Notes: generated by a model not told the origin, from the sequence alone. Positions 1-12,575 are shown, counted from the stretch's first letter. The stretch is 62,224 bases of DNA from Verrucomicrobiota bacterium (GCA_021208135.1 JAJOKB010000082.1:1-62224); one strand, 5' to 3'. Translations and numbers: made by a program.

Positions 1-1144
1 GTATCAGGATGTGTTCGGGTGATACCATTGGCCCTGGAGGCGTTTTTCGTGCGTTGCGGGAATTCGACGAGATCCGCAGAATCGTGGAGGAGGTGGAGCG
101 CCTTTGTCCTGAGGCATGGTTGGTCAACTACATCAATCCTTCTGCTGTGTTCGGCATGGCACTGCAAAAAAATTTGTCGTACTCCTCATTTTGCTTTGTG
201 CGACAGTTTGCATATACCCTACTTGCAACAGAATTACCTGGGGCTGCTTGGGTATGAGCATACAGATATCCGCGATTTCCGTATGAGGATTGCCGGAGTT
301 AACCACTTCACCTGGTTGATCGAAGCCCGGTTACGCGGGCAGGATGTTATGAAGGACATTCAGGAAGCCATTCGCCTAAAAGGGGAAAATGAAGACCCAA
401 ACGCGCATGCAAAGTCCTTGTTTAACGCTCGAATCAGTGCGCGGTAGCGGACTTTTTTTGGTGCAATTCCTGTTTTGTACAGCGCACACAAAGGAATATT
501 TGCCGTATTGGCAGGGGTATGGTGTTCATTTCAACGATGACCCCGTGCCGCCTTTGGCCTTATTTGAACATGAAGACCGTGCCCGCATCACAGAGCAGAT
601 GTGGGAAGAAATTGCTGCCTATAATACTGGCAAGCGTCCGGCAGCTGAGTTTCTAAGAACAGGCTCTTCGGACCACGCTACGGACGTGATTCAAGCGATT
701 TGGAATGACTCTGGAAAGCACTATTATGTGAATGTTCCCAATGCAGGTGCAGTACCGAATTTGCCAGACACAGCCCTGCTCGAACTGGAATGCATAGTCA
801 ATCGCAGGGGTCCCAAACCCATTCCAGCTCCAGCAATGCCCTTGGGGCTGGTTTCGCTGCAATACCGCATCCTGGAAACCCATGAGTTAACAGTGGAAGG
901 TTATTTACAACGGGATCCGCGCTTGCTTATTCGTGCACTGGCGATTGACCCAATTGTTAATTCCCTGACAACGGCCGAAGCCGTGTTTATGGATTTGATA
1001 GAGGCAGAGAAAGACGTTCTTCCATCTTGGTTGGTCGAATATTCAAAGACTGGAGTCGATAAGTCTGGAAAAAAAATACTACCATCCGATTCTTCACCGA
1101 ATTCAGTCGATCTACAGCTGGGCCAAACCCGGGAAGGTTGGTGA
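1..1144 (+). CDS. GH4-family alpha-glycosidase, 5' end missing, frame-disrupted
   Basis: This is a family 4 glycoside hydrolase, an NAD- and metal-dependent cytoplasmic enzyme family that cleaves alpha-galactosides, alpha-glucosides or glucuronides. The visible part starts in the conserved GDTIGPGGVFRAL segment. It continues through the NYINPSAV (N-x-x-NP) motif, the metal-binding C and H region (SLHIPYLQQNYLGLLG, then GVNHFTWL) and the typical C-terminus (NVPNAGAVPNLPDTALLELEC). The N-terminal Rossmann half lies before the window. The protein is spread over three frames: a change near 170-200 after an A-run, an in-frame TAG at 445-447, and a second shift near 483-487 where SAH passes into AHTKEYLPYW. 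Conserved sequence continues through each break, so sequencing error is more likely than decay. The GH94 gene follows in the same direction after a gap of about 90 bases. The family assignment is firm but the substrate is not determinable. Confidence 0.85.
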
Positions 1145-1234
1145 GTTTAGGAAACAGGGGTTTTGACGCAACTGTGCTATGAAGTGACGCAAACGTGACT
1201 GTGCCGTTGGTCTCAATTGCGGTATAAATCATGG

Positions 1235-3510
1235 ATGCACTATCACTCATTTGACGACCCGGCACGGGAAGTCGTAATGCACCGATACAACACGCCGACG
1301 CCCTGGATGAACTACCTGAGCAACGGTACCCTGCACACCATGATGTCGCAAGCGGGAGGGGCTCTGGCCTTTTATCGTTCACCACAAATCTGGCGCATCA
1401 ATCGGTACCGTTTTTTCCATTTGCCGACAGATAGATCCGGGATGTATTTGTATCTGCGGGACGATCACGATGGTAGCTACTGGAGCCCAACGGCCGAGCC
1501 AGCGCAGGAAAAACCGACGCAGTGGGAGGCGCGTCACGGTATGGGCTATACGCGGTTCAGCGCCTTTCACAAAGGGTTGCAAGCGAAGTTGACCTACCTG
1601 ATTGGACCATTGGAAAACTGTTTGATCTGGAATCTCGAATTGCACAACACCACCCAGAGGGCAATGAAGCGGGACTTGTTTGCTTATGTGGAGTTCGGCA
1701 TGATGGAGTTTTTGCGGGAAATATCCTGGGTTTGTTACATGAAACATCAAATGAGTGTTCAATTTGATGCACAAGCGGATGCCCTGATATTCAAGTATGG
1801 GGTCGAGAACCAGCCCAAACCTGAGGAAACACCCTTGATTTATTTGTGCAGTGACCACGCTCTGACTGGCTTTGATGGCGACCGGGATGCCTTCATCGGC
1901 AGTTATCGTTCGGAAAGCAATCCGCAGGCGGTGGAAGATGGAAAGTGTGCCAACTCAACCTTATTTGGCGGAGATCCGTGCGGTGCCTTGCACATGATCG
2001 TGGATCTTGCCGCTGGCGAGCGCGCACCATCAACGTGTTCCTGGGGGCGGCGGCAACAGAGAATGAGGTGCGCACGGCAGTGCTGCGCTGCCGCGCGCCA
2101 GGTTTTGTGAATCAATCGGCCGATGCGCTGCAAAAGCAATGGAAGAGATACCTGGAGGCCTTTCAGTGTGAATTGGCGGACAAGGAGGCGGAACGCATGA
2201 TCAACACCTGGAATCCCTACCAAGTGGAGCGCAATTTTCAGTTTTCCCGCAACATCTCTTACTATGCCACCGGCACCTTTCGTGGAGTTGGATTTAGGGA
2301 CACAGCGCAGGACATCATGGCGATGATTCCGTTCGATCTGGAACGATCGAAGGACAAATTGATGCAATTGTTGGGTCAGCAATACTGCGATGGCCATGTT
2401 AACCATTACTTTTTCCCGACGGAAGGTTGGGATCCGGTCACCAGCATTCACTCCGATGATCATTTGTGGCCCATACTGACTGTTTACGATCTGATCATGG
2501 AGGAAGGATCACTGCAATTTCTGGAAGAACCAGTGGCTTGGTACGATGGAGGAAAGGCCAGCGTTTGGCAGCACTTGCAACAGGCGATCCAATTTACCTT
2601 GGCCCATCTGGGCGAGCGCGGATTCCCCTTGATGTTGCGTTCAGATTGGAACGATCAATTGTTCCGGGTGTGTCGACAAGGCAAGGGTGAGAGTATCTGG
2701 ACAGCCATGCAGTTCGGAACGGCGCTGCTGAGAATGAGGGAATTAGCCGGACTGCTGCATGATGATGTTGCTGAAACCCTATACCGGAACGTTTATCAGC
2801 AGCAGCAGCAACTGGTGAATACCCTCGGTTGGGATGGAGCGTGGTTCAGACGGGCCATCATGGACAACGGCCTGTATCTGGGCACCAAGGATAATGCAGA
2901 AGCGAAGCTGTGGCTCAATGCCCAGACGTGGTCGGTTATTTCCGAGATGGGCGATTTGGACAAATGTCATCAGGCGATGAACTCGGTAGCTGAATTTCTG
3001 GATACCCCTTTGGGCATCAAAAAGATCCATCCTTCCATCACTACTTTCCCTTCCCCGGAAGATCCCCTCACCAACTACAACAAAGGGACCGGAGAAAATG
3101 GGGCGATTTTTTGTCACGCCAATACCTGGGCCATCATCGCCGAATGCATGTTGGGTCGCGGTGACCGGGCGTGGAAATATTACCGGCAACTGATCCCGAA
3201 TGTCGCCATGCAACAGGCCACGCCCGAACGATACAAGGCTGAACCTTACGTTTATGCGTCCAACCTCTTTGGTCCAGAGTCCGACAAATTTGGCCTGGCG
3301 AATGTATCCTGGCTGACGGGAACAGCGGCCTGGATGTATATCGCTGCCACCCAATACATCCTTGGAATCAAGCCGCGCTGGCACGGTCTGGAAGTGAAGC
3401 CATGTTTGCCGACAAATTGGCAAGAGGCTACTGTTATCCGCATGTTCCGCGGCAAAAAAATGCGCATTAAAATCAGTTGGCAAGCAACTGAGATAACCGA
3501 GATCGCCTGA
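1235..3510 (+). CDS. GH94 family glycoside phosphorylase (cellobiose phosphorylase-like)
   Basis: This is a GH94 phosphorylase. The family splits beta-glucosidic disaccharides or oligosaccharides with inorganic phosphate to give a sugar 1-phosphate, in the cytoplasm. The start at 1235 gives an N-terminus with FDDPAREVV and NTPTPWMNYL, as in the family; an earlier in-frame TTG at 1217 would add six residues. Other family features are the DDHDGSYWSP region, GHVNHYFFPTEGWD, and LRSDWNDQL, which carries the catalytic aspartate. NKGTGENGAIFCHANTW and the C-terminal WHGLEVKPCLP segment complete the match. About 757 residues, close to the family norm. One frame change near 2025 is needed to join the halves. 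No signal peptide is visible. Cellobiose, laminaribiose and chitobiose phosphorylases are not separable by eye. Confidence 0.88.
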
Positions 3511-4772
3511 GCGTCGCGGGCTTCACGCCCAAGGTTGCGTCGATAAGCAGCCGGGGTTGTCCGCAGCGATCGCGGAATCTGGCGATAAATGTCCGTGATT
3601 CGCTGAATCCCAACTGGTCTGAAATACGCGCGACAGTCCAGTCAGTCGTGGCCAGCAATTCCCTCGCCCGTTCGATGCGCAACTCAAGCATATGCTCGGC
3701 GGGACTGCGCCCCATGGACTCGCGGAAGCGACGCTCGAGCACACGGCGCGACATGCCACTGACGCGCACCACTTCATCCATTTGCACCGGTTTGTTAAAA
3801 TTATCCTGCATCCATTTGAGCGCTTTGCGCAGGGCGGGTTCGCCCACAGCCAGGACATCTGAACTGAATCGCGTCTCCACCCGCAGCGGTGCCACCGATT
3901 GCAGCATGTTCTTCACCTTCTTGCCCGACATCATGAGTTCCAGGGTTTCCGCCGCCTTGAAGCCGACGGTTTCGCCATCCAGTTTGACCGAGGATAGCGG
4001 GATCGGGCACATCACGTTCTGCAAAAAGTCATCATCCACGCCCAAAAACTGCTATTTCAAAAGGTACAGGCACACCCTTTTTGTCGCATACATCCAGCAC
4101 CGTCCGGGCGCGCAAATCATTGGCAGCAAACACAGCGCAGGGTTTGCGCAAGCTGTCCAGCAAGCACCCGACACTGCGCACCATAGTGCTGGGAGGACCA
4201 ATCTCCAAATTGTACACTGTGATGCGCTCGCCAATGCGAATCAACCCAAACGGTGCCGCTTCAACTACTGGCAAACCCTCAGCCTGATACAATCTGTCGA
4301 AAAAACCCTGCCGCCGCAAATCAGAGTAATAATGGTCGCTGTAGCCCACGAATGCAAAGGAGTGAAAACCCCGGTTTAGCCAATATTCGGCAGCCAGATG
4401 ACCCACGGCGTAGTCGTCAGTTACCACCTTGGGAAATACAAGCCCCTCAAACCGGTTGGAGATATTGACCACAGGTATCCCACAACTTTGGTAGTACTCC
4501 GTTTGATCTGGAGTCAAATAACCACTGATCAAGCCATCCAACTCAGCCACGGGAATATCTTCACGCAGACCGTAAACCCCCTGTTGCCTGTTGACCCAAC
4601 TGAAAGTCCAATTCTGGTTGGTCTGGGCAAAACGGTGTACTCCAGCCAGAATCTCACGAAAATAAGAGGAGCTGACATCGAAGGATAACGCGACTGCACG
4701 CTTCTTGACCACATACTCAGCGTAGACAATCCCCAACTCGTCTGCCAAACTTTTTTCCGCCTCACTGATCAT
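3473..4772 (-). CDS. XylR-like transcriptional regulator (sugar-binding domain + AraC HTH)
   Basis: This is a cytoplasmic transcription factor of the XylR type: an N-terminal LacI/periplasmic-binding-like ligand domain (roughly residues 14-245) joined to a C-terminal AraC helix-turn-helix pair (roughly 290-400). The N-terminus has KKRAVALSFDVSSSYFREIL and GVHRFA, typical of XylR rather than LacI, and lacks an N-terminal HTH. The AraC part shows VQMDEVVRVSGMSRRVLERR and LGFSESRTFIARFR. I chose ATG 4772, which overlaps the last 11 bases of the giant secreted gene upstream and suggests co-transcription. Two frame changes are needed: near 4040, in a T/G homopolymer (GVDDD versus GRG), and near 3561, after which the proper ending TPAAYRRNLGREA appears in another frame, so the true stop is uncertain. 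It converges on the GH94 gene. Confidence 0.85.
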
Positions 4773-7700
4773 AGAAAACCCCGAGTCGGAAAAATTGCCT
4801 CTCGTTGTGCATAGGGTCCAGGGGTAGGTACCATTGGCCGGTATCGCCGCTTGCGGGAGCGTACTGCAATGAATCCATCGGTACAGGCAGCCAGTTATCC
4901 AGGTCTGTGGACACCTCCAGAACGAAGTCAACAGCGGCGGCCCTGTTGTGCTGTGTGAATGCGACCCAGTGCTGGCCACCTTCGCGCAGGATGCTCAAAA
5001 TGTCTGAATGCGATCCGGGAACCATGGGTTCCAGCCCCGCAAAAAATTTCAGTAAGTTGGGCAAGCCATCGCCAGCTGGGGTGTCCATAGGACCGCGCAA
5101 CCCGGCAGGTACGCCTAGACCAGCATCCGCTATCCACGAAGCGAATCCGGGAATTGCGGGTTCTGTGGAGGTGGTTCCAATAGGCCGGGATAACACAAAG
5201 TAGCCATCAATGGTTGATCCACGCTGAGGCTGGAAGGCGTTCAAAGTGGCTAGTTCCACATCGGCGAAGTTCTCGGTAGCTCCACCATAAATGACCCGTG
5301 GCCGCGGTTCACCAGGTATGTCGCGCACATGCAAAGTCCAGGGTCGAACCCGCGAACCCACACGCGAAAGGTGCAAACGGGTGGTCATGTCGGGAGAAAG
5401 AATTAAATAGGCTCCTCCACCGCCGTACTCGGTGACTGGCACTGGATTGTAGGTGAGCGGCAAACCAACCATAAAGGTAGTGGCAGCGCTGTCGCCGCCG
5501 CTCGCAGTGTCCGTCACCACGTGTATTCTTCCGGCGGAATCCACCGCCATTTGCCCACGGATAAGACGGGCGCCGTTGGTACGTCCAGCCGTGCCGACTC
5601 GCGCAGTGAATTGCTGTACACGATCGACTTCGGCAGTGATCGGGTCCATCCGCACAATGATCATCTTGTGATCAGAAAAGGAATTAAAGAATTGATGATA
5701 CGGGTCCCCGCCAACCACAGTAACCGGCACATTCAAATCAAAAGGATCCCATCTCATGATGTGATTGCCGCCTGCAGATTCAAATCCGGCGTACAACATG
5801 CCATCCGGCCCCACCAGCACCTGGTATCCGCGCGTATCGGCCATATTATTGATTACACCCGGGGTCGCAATCGGTTCAAGATCGTTGCCACGCCAATCGT
5901 AGGCGGTCCAGTGAATGACATCGCCATCAAGGTTTTGCGAGCGCACATAGGCAATCTGCACTGGATTGGGGCCACCAAATGTCTGATTGTAGCCAGTGGT
6001 GTAAACTCGGCCAAGATTGCTGTCGATGGTTAGGTTTTGGGCTTGCAAGTGTGCAGGCCAGTCGGCGCGTAAGGTGCCATTCGGGTAAAATATTCGAATA
6101 CGCCCACCCGCATTGAGATCTCTGGAAGCGCTTTGATTATTTGGGGTAGCTGACAGGGTGGCGATATGACCGTCCTGTGCCATGGCAACCCGCTGTATGT
6201 TAACCGCAGACCCCGCACCATCAAAATGCCAGAGCAGTTGACTGGCACTACTGTCTAACAAAATGGCGCCAGACGCGGCGGCAGCTATCAATATTTCATC
6301 ATTGGGACCCAGTACAGCATCGACGACAGTAGGTGCAACCCTGGTAACAGATAGCACTTCGGAGGCATTTTCATCCATGATAACCACCATACCTGCTGAG
6401 CTGTTGTTTGCTGCCGCAAGGACCTGTGGGACAACGCCACCAGGGGTGCCAGTCCCATAATTGGCTACCAGTGCAATCCTGCCGTCTGCCATGATAAAGC
6501 TGGCAACCACCCGGTCAGAGTCTGAGTTGCCGCCAAAGTAAGAGATCTGAACTGGATCCCAATCTCCCGCAAATGGGGACAACTCGACAGGTTCGTTGGC
6601 AAAAGTGAGATCCAGACGGGGGCCATTGCCGGAAGGGTTTTCACGACTGTGGAACACCGCAAAGGGTGCCGACACCTGAGTACTGGCCATAACAATGGTG
6701 ACGGAAGTCATGCCACGGGCTTGGGCGTGTTGCAAGAAGCGGGTCACATTCCATTCGTAGTAGCGCGGCGCACCATTGGTGATCACCTGAGAATCCAGGG
6801 GGGGAATGGGCGCGCGGTGGTCTTGTGTTCCAGGTGACCGTCGCTTCATCCCATCCATTGTCAAATCCAGCATACGCAAGTGTGGGCACATTATTGCCCT
6901 GGGTGCTGTTCAGGTTGCCGTACAATCTCAAGATCGCACTCTCAATGGGTGTATCCGCCGGTGGTACAGCAAAGCGCAAAAAGGCTTCACGATAAAAATC
7001 CTGATCTGCAATATTGGAGGCTTTCACTGCCAGAATATCCATCGATGTGGAGCCAAATGCAGTGGCCGCGTGTACCCCACCCTGCCCAAAGGCATCCGCC
7101 AGTGGCACTGACCTGTCCAAAGGATCGGTCGGGTCAGTTGGATCAGTCGGGTCTGTTGGTCAGTCGAATCAATGGGATCAACAAAGATCAGAATCGCTGT
7201 GCTTGTTGCGGCCACGGTTCCGGCGACAATCACATCTGCTGTTACTGTGTATTCGCCGGGCTGTAACTCCGTCAGGGTTACTTGAAACGGATCAGCGGTC
7301 GCACTGGCGGCAAACAAACCATTCAGAATAAAGTCAACGCGTTCGACGGCATTGTCGTTATCCTCAACCTCAGCGATGAGATTGATGGGGACACCAAAGT
7401 CAAAGTGCATGCCGTTGAGGGGTGCGACTATTGCCACTGCCGGGGGTATTGGATCCGGTTCACCTGGTTCGTCGCTCACAAATCTGGGACTTTCTTCAGG
7501 CCCTGCAATCGCCGTGTTTTGTGGTAGCAAGGCGATGTCGTTGGCGATCATAAGGCGGTCGATGCGCATACCTGTTTCGCGGCGCAGAATATGTATGGTA
7601 TTCGTGCCTGCGGAAAGGTGACCCAGATTGACAATGCGCGCAGAAGGGGTCCACGCCCAGGCATTGGCTGTGCCCTCAAACGCACGATTATTCACCAAAG

Positions 7701-10456
7701 CACCATTCACCCCAATTACCAATGAATCATAAGCACTACCTGGAGCGATACGACGAATATTCAGATAGTAGGTGCCGGGATTGGAAATGTGCACCGAATA
7801 TATCAACTCGGCAGCTGATCTCCAGGCACCGTTGCCAATCGACAACTCAGGAAAGCGAACATAACCTTCACCAGTAAACCCTGAAGTGGTCGTACTCAGC
7901 GTCCAATCATGAGCGTCGTTGTTGCGACGATACTCGTCAAAATTTTCTGCTTCTATGACAGCCACTCCATTCACTTCCCGGAATAGGTTGTCGGAGGGAT
8001 TCACCGGATCCACAGGATCGACTGGGTCGGTAGGATCGGTAGGGTCGGTGGGATCCGTGGGGTCAATTGGCCCGGGTACGTCCGTCAAATCGGTTTTCTG
8101 TACGATCAGGAAGTCAAAAAAGCCTCTGGCCGAGGCGTTGATGGCATGTGGCTCGAGCTGAAAGCGAATGGTATGGACACCGGCAGGCAGCTCGGGTGAG
8201 GTCCACATTGGCAATTGAAATACAGCTCCCGAGCGGTCCTGAAAGGTCGTTATTTCCTCTCCGTTGATGAAAACCCGATAGAAATTACTGGTGGTGTTGG
8301 CATTGTTGTAACCGTAATAAGTAACTCTGGTGCCGGTAAAGGTGTACTCGATATAAGCACCAGTGTTGTTATTATTGCGCATTGCGCGCCCACCGTCGTG
8401 TCTGTCGTCAAACACGGAAAACCAACCACCCACCAAGCGCAAGTTCGGATTGTTCTCGTCAACCTTGACAGCCTGACTGCGTACAAATCGAGTGGGTATG
8501 GAATCCAATGTCGCGCCACTATCATCTATCAACCGGGCTACCAGCATGTGCTCGCCTAACGGCACATCATCCCAAATAAACTCCCAAGGTAATGACTGCG
8601 CGGAAGCTACGACCTCACCATTATTGAGAAACTGAACACTGGCAATGGATCGGCCTGCGGCAGGAGCGCCCTCAATGCGCACCATGGGTATGCCCTGTTG
8701 GGTGGTTAAAGTCTGCTGCCTTGGTTGCGAAATGGCGATGTAGCCGGATTGCCCGCGCAGTGCATCCACCTGAGCTTGATACAAATCCGTGATTTGAGGC
8801 ACTACATTGCGTTCAAGAAAAATAGCATTTTTCTGCTCCGGCGTACCACACACAGTGGACGCAGAGCCGGGACAACCGGTCAACTCAGGACCAAACCACC
8901 CCACCAAAGCCCCACCGGAAAACAACTCGTGGTGATTAACCCAGATACCGCGGTCCACAGTGGTCACATTCCAATGCACCAAACGTTTGCCGGCGTGGGG
9001 ACCATTGTCGTTGTCACCACCTGATCCAGAACCAGCCGGGTTGACTACAAAAATATTAGTGCGGATTTGATCGAAGGGCATCACACGGTGGGAGTCGAAG
9101 GTGCCCTTCAACATCGTACCATTGCGCCAAACCAAACCACTGGAATAGGCTTCACTGTTGATGCCGTGATCGATGCGATGGTTGACGTCAAAAACGAAGT
9201 TTTCAAACAACAAGTCCGCGGACATGACCCTGGCGGTAAACCCGTGGTGCCAAGTGTTGGCTCGGTCGGTGAATTCAGTGAGAGTAACGTTGGCAACGGT
9301 GATCTGCTTCCCAGCAGCAACCAAAACTCCGTTTTCCCCATCGGCAACGGTGACGTTCCGTACCCAACAATCAACTGCACGATTGATAAAAATCCCGTTC
9401 CATCCCTTGTCCTGCAAGTGCTGATACGTGCCCACATTGTTTGAATTGAGTCGTATCGTTAGGTTTTCCACTCCCGCCTCATAGAGAGGTCCGAGGCTGT
9501 CCAGATCAATGATATGAGGTTGCCAGTTGACCCTGACAGCTGTGCGCAATGGCTGCGCCAGTGTGATGGTATTTCCATTGATTGCGGCTACTTGCACCGG
9601 CCACTGATAACCTTTGCTGTCGGAGTAGCGCAGCGTGCTGTGAAAAGACCAGTTGTATAGGGACTCCACATGATTACTGCCTGCCAACTGCCGTTGAAAC
9701 TCATTGCTGGTGGAGCTGATGAAAAATCTGAGCATGATCCACATGCCCGGACGGATGGAAGAGGCATCCTCAAGTACCAGTGTGTTCTGCCCGACAACCG
9801 CATCTTCTACCACAGTGGTTAGGGTCCTGCGGGTATATTCAGAATCCACCCAAAACTCGGACCGGCGATTGGAATACCGTCCAGTGCGCCAATTGGTACC
9901 AAAGGCAGTTTCCGGATAATTGCGGGCATATTCCAGCCCGACATCAAAAGTGTTGGGGCCAGACATCCAGATTAAACCACCCAGCCAGGCGTATTTGGAT
10001 TTAGTGCTGGTGCCATCTTCCCCAACCACATCCAGCAGGTGTCGGGTGAAGTGCAGATGAACGCCGGTTTCTGACTCACCGCGCAAAACCACTCCGCTGA
10101 AGCGCATCCATAAAAATCCATCAATACGGTAATGACCATTCGGAATAAACACCGCCCCGCCGCCGCGCTCCCCGGCATCCCCAAATGGCCCGCCAGAAGG
10201 CCTTGGTGCTGTCTTCAACTCCTGTGGGATCCGCACCAAAGTCAACGACCACATTATTGACAACCGGAACATCCGGGATCGATACCTGGCCACGCCGGTA
10301 TCCTGCAAAGGAATTGTTCGGCACCTGCGGATGCGTATCCGGTTGCAATAACCACTCAGCAAACAATTCATCACTGTTCGCAGGTTGCGCAATCGCGCTC
10401 AAGGCCAGGCCTAACGCGCACACCAATGTGTACATCCAATAACAAAACTTTTTCAT
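4762..10456 (-). CDS. Giant secreted beta-helix/CBM6-like/DNRLRE/propeller protein A
   Basis: This is a secreted multidomain protein of about 1,898 residues. A signal peptide (MKKFCYWMYTLVCALGLA...AIAQ) precedes a pectate-lyase-3-like right-handed beta-helix (bases about 10,380-8,800; VVVDFGADPTG, GGGAVFIPNGHYRIDG). Then come a bacterial Ig-like domain (about 8,700-8,480), a galactose-binding-like sandwich (8,460-8,100), an Asp-Pro-Thr linker, a CBM6/35-like domain (7,985-7,540; VIEAENFDEYRR), another Ig-like domain, a second DPT linker and a DNRLRE-type domain (7,110-6,580; GWDEATVTWNTRPPRA). A long repeat-bearing region follows that is probably a beta-propeller (6,580-5,250). The C-terminal tail has DGLPNLLKFFAGLEP and ends QFFRLGVFYDQ. 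Frame changes occur near 10,180, 7,160 and 6,819 (a seven-base G run). It is likely a surface or extracellular polysaccharide-binding or cleaving protein. No catalytic residues can be assigned. The close paralogue is at 26,498-33,035. Confidence 0.8.
7121..7190. repeat. 9-bp tandem repeat encoding Asp-Pro-Thr linker (second copy), with one 8-base unit
   Basis: Degenerate nine-base units of the type GGATCGGTC/GGGTCAGTT encode a (D-P-T) linker on the minus strand between the Ig-like and DNRLRE domains of giant protein A. One unit near 7,159-7,166 is eight bases (GGTCAGTC), and the reading frame breaks exactly there. Confidence 0.8.
7997..8068. repeat. 9-bp tandem repeat encoding DPTDPTDP linker (first copy)
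   Basis: There are eight consecutive nine-base units (GGATTCACC, GGATCCACA, GGATCGACT, GGGTCGGTA and so on). They encode a repeating Asp-Pro-Thr/Val linker in giant protein A, between the galactose-binding-like sandwich and the CBM6-like domain. Unit-length changes of nine bases would keep the frame and only alter linker length. Confidence 0.9.
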
Positions 10457-10459
10457 GGG

Positions 10460-10475
10460 TATCAGGGGGAAACAA
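10460..10475 (-). promoter_or_regulatory. C-rich leader element, copy 1 (before giant protein A)
   Basis: On the minus strand the sequence TTGTTTCCCCCTGATA ends exactly three bases before the ATG at 10456. Fifteen of its sixteen bases recur at the same spacing before the sugar symporter gene (23,492-23,507). It is the opposite of a Shine-Dalgarno sequence. Its function is unknown. Confidence 0.5.
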
Positions 10476-10555
10476 TTACGGTCAAAGTGAGTAATTCGAA
10501 ATCCTACACCAATGCCCCATAAACAATGAAGACACTAAGGCGTCTTTTTATGGCA

Positions 10556-12575
10556 TTATTGCGCCAACCAATATGAGAACACTAACCGACTCAGTGCACT
10601 CGTGCCTTCGCTCCGCGCAATGGCTGAGGGGCATTGCAATCCTTCTGCCCGCAGACACAATTTCAGCTTATCAACGATCAACGCAAATTCAGCGCACGTG
10701 ACTGTCGCATCAGGTTCGAATTCACTCAAACATTCCGGCACCTGATCCGGGCGGTGCAGATAGAAAAAGTGCGGCCGCTCATCCACACGTTCACATCCAA
10801 AGATTAAAACCCCATTTCTGGTAGCCAAATCGTAGAGGGTTTCAACTGCCCTGAAATGTGGGTGTGAAAGTGAGACATCAGAGTAGTGACTAGCGCTTAC
10901 GCTAATTGGAATATTCAGGCAACGAACCAGCCAATGCGCCAGTTCCGACCTGCATAGCAAGGCACCCAGGTTGAATTTTAGATTACTACCCGATGGAATG
11001 AAACCAGATAACGCAGCCAATTGAATTTCCTTAAATCCCACCGTTTCAGGCATAATATCCCGGAACCAGATCAGCGTGCAACCCTCACTGATTAAAGAAC
11101 GCTGCAATAAAGAGACCTGCAAGTGGCCGGGGGCGCAGTTCAATTGTAGGGAAAGCGCGGCAGCCCTGCCCGCCGCCTGACCTGTTTGCACCCAAACAGG
11201 TTCCATTCTGACAGCAGTAAAGGCAACATGGGTACACGAAAGACAGACCGGAACCAACAAATTTTCAGGACTGCCTTCCTTTGGAACCATTGCCGCAAAG
11301 GGAACCTGAAAGGGCGCTCTTACCCCACGCAGAAAAAACCACCCTTCCGGCTGCTCCACACCTGTTTCCGTTACCACACGTCGACAAGTCTTACCATCCA
11401 GCTCAAAGTCGCCAATAGCAACACTGTCGGCTTGAAGAGGCGGACGTTCGCCATCTCCTGTTAACCAAGGATTGATATTGGCCTCATTCAAAACCACCTG
11501 CCCTTGCAATCTCCGACCTTCCCGAATGTAGATTTGCTCAGGCAAATTGCAATTGGCGGTAAACTCATCATGAGCCAAGGCAATATCCTCCAAGCCTAAT
11601 TCCGTCTGTAAATAATACAGATAACCTTGAGCAAATCGCACACACTCTTCGCGCAACCACTTACGTTCATGAGGTGCAGCAAGCACAAGATCACGGGAGA
11701 GAGTATCATGCCCGTAGAGTGGTAAATTCAAATCAAACTTGCCGTTTGGGAGTTGGCTACTGGGCAATTTAAGCGGTTCTGTGCCGGGGGTGAACCAAGA
11801 ATACACATCCGTACTATACCCTTCCGGCATGGCTACCTTGATGCGGGACTTGGAACCCTGCGGATAGCGCTTTACAACAGGCCTCAAATTGACTCCCATC
11901 ACACAATCGTCAGCCAATCCCGTGGATCCTGGTAGAATCGTTTGCGGTAACCAACCGAGCACAGGTCTGCGCTCCATGTAATGGGTGAAAATTACCCTGC
12001 GTGCGGCTCCAATCGGGTTCTAGGTTCTCTGCCGATGGCATATTCACAACCAGCGAAAGCAAGCAAGTCACCTTCATAAGTGGCATCTATAAATAGGCGT
12101 CCTGCAAAAGTTTTCAATTGTGATTCATCGAGGGCACTGCAATTTCCAAGTGCATCTAAAGCAGGCATACACTGAACTTCCATAATCTTGCCATTCAGCA
12201 CTTTGCACGCGGAGGCAACCATTCCATAACGGACTTGCAGATTTGGCGATGATGCCAGTATCTCAGACCAAATCCTCCGTGCTACCTTTGGTTCGAAGGT
12301 TATACTACCTGATTGTTTGATGGCAAACAGTGCGGCTTGATCATCGTGGGCCCGATAATAATCCAATACTCTGCATACAAATTCTTTGAGAATACCACTC
12401 ACACTATCAGGCGAGGCTAAATCTAAAATTGACAAGCCGTTACTGAGCATACCACCTGCATGAAAAGTCGATTCCAACAGAATCACCGACACCCCCTCCC
12501 CCGCGCCGCTTCTATCGCAGCAGCACAGCCAGCTGGAGTAGCTCCCACAACAACCAGATCATGAATTTTGGTCAT
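10556..12575 (-). CDS. FAD-dependent oxidoreductase ('xanthan lyase' type) with SLH-like C-terminus
   Basis: This is a flavoprotein of the FAD_oxidored family that is common near Verrucomicrobial glycan genes; the true reaction of such proteins is mostly unknown. The ATG at 12575 starts a Rossmann dinucleotide-binding motif (VVVGATPAGCAAAIEAAR), followed by HAGGMLSNGL, FIDATYEGDLLAFAGCEY and LEPHAG, all typical of the family. About 673 residues. The last 110 residues (YSDVSLSHPHFRAVETL, then FEPDATVTCAEFALIV) resemble an S-layer homology repeat. No signal peptide is visible. Two frame changes are needed: near 12,490 in a G-run and near 11,990. It is divergent from the GH74-like gene, with about 190 bases between them that probably hold both promoters. 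The FAD domain is secure; the SLH likeness is a motif-level judgement. Confidence 0.82.

Noticed and set aside
10474-10496. AATTAC...GTAATT inverted repeat upstream of giant protein A
   Set aside because: Six-base AT-rich arms with an 11-base spacer are expected by chance; not enough to call an operator.
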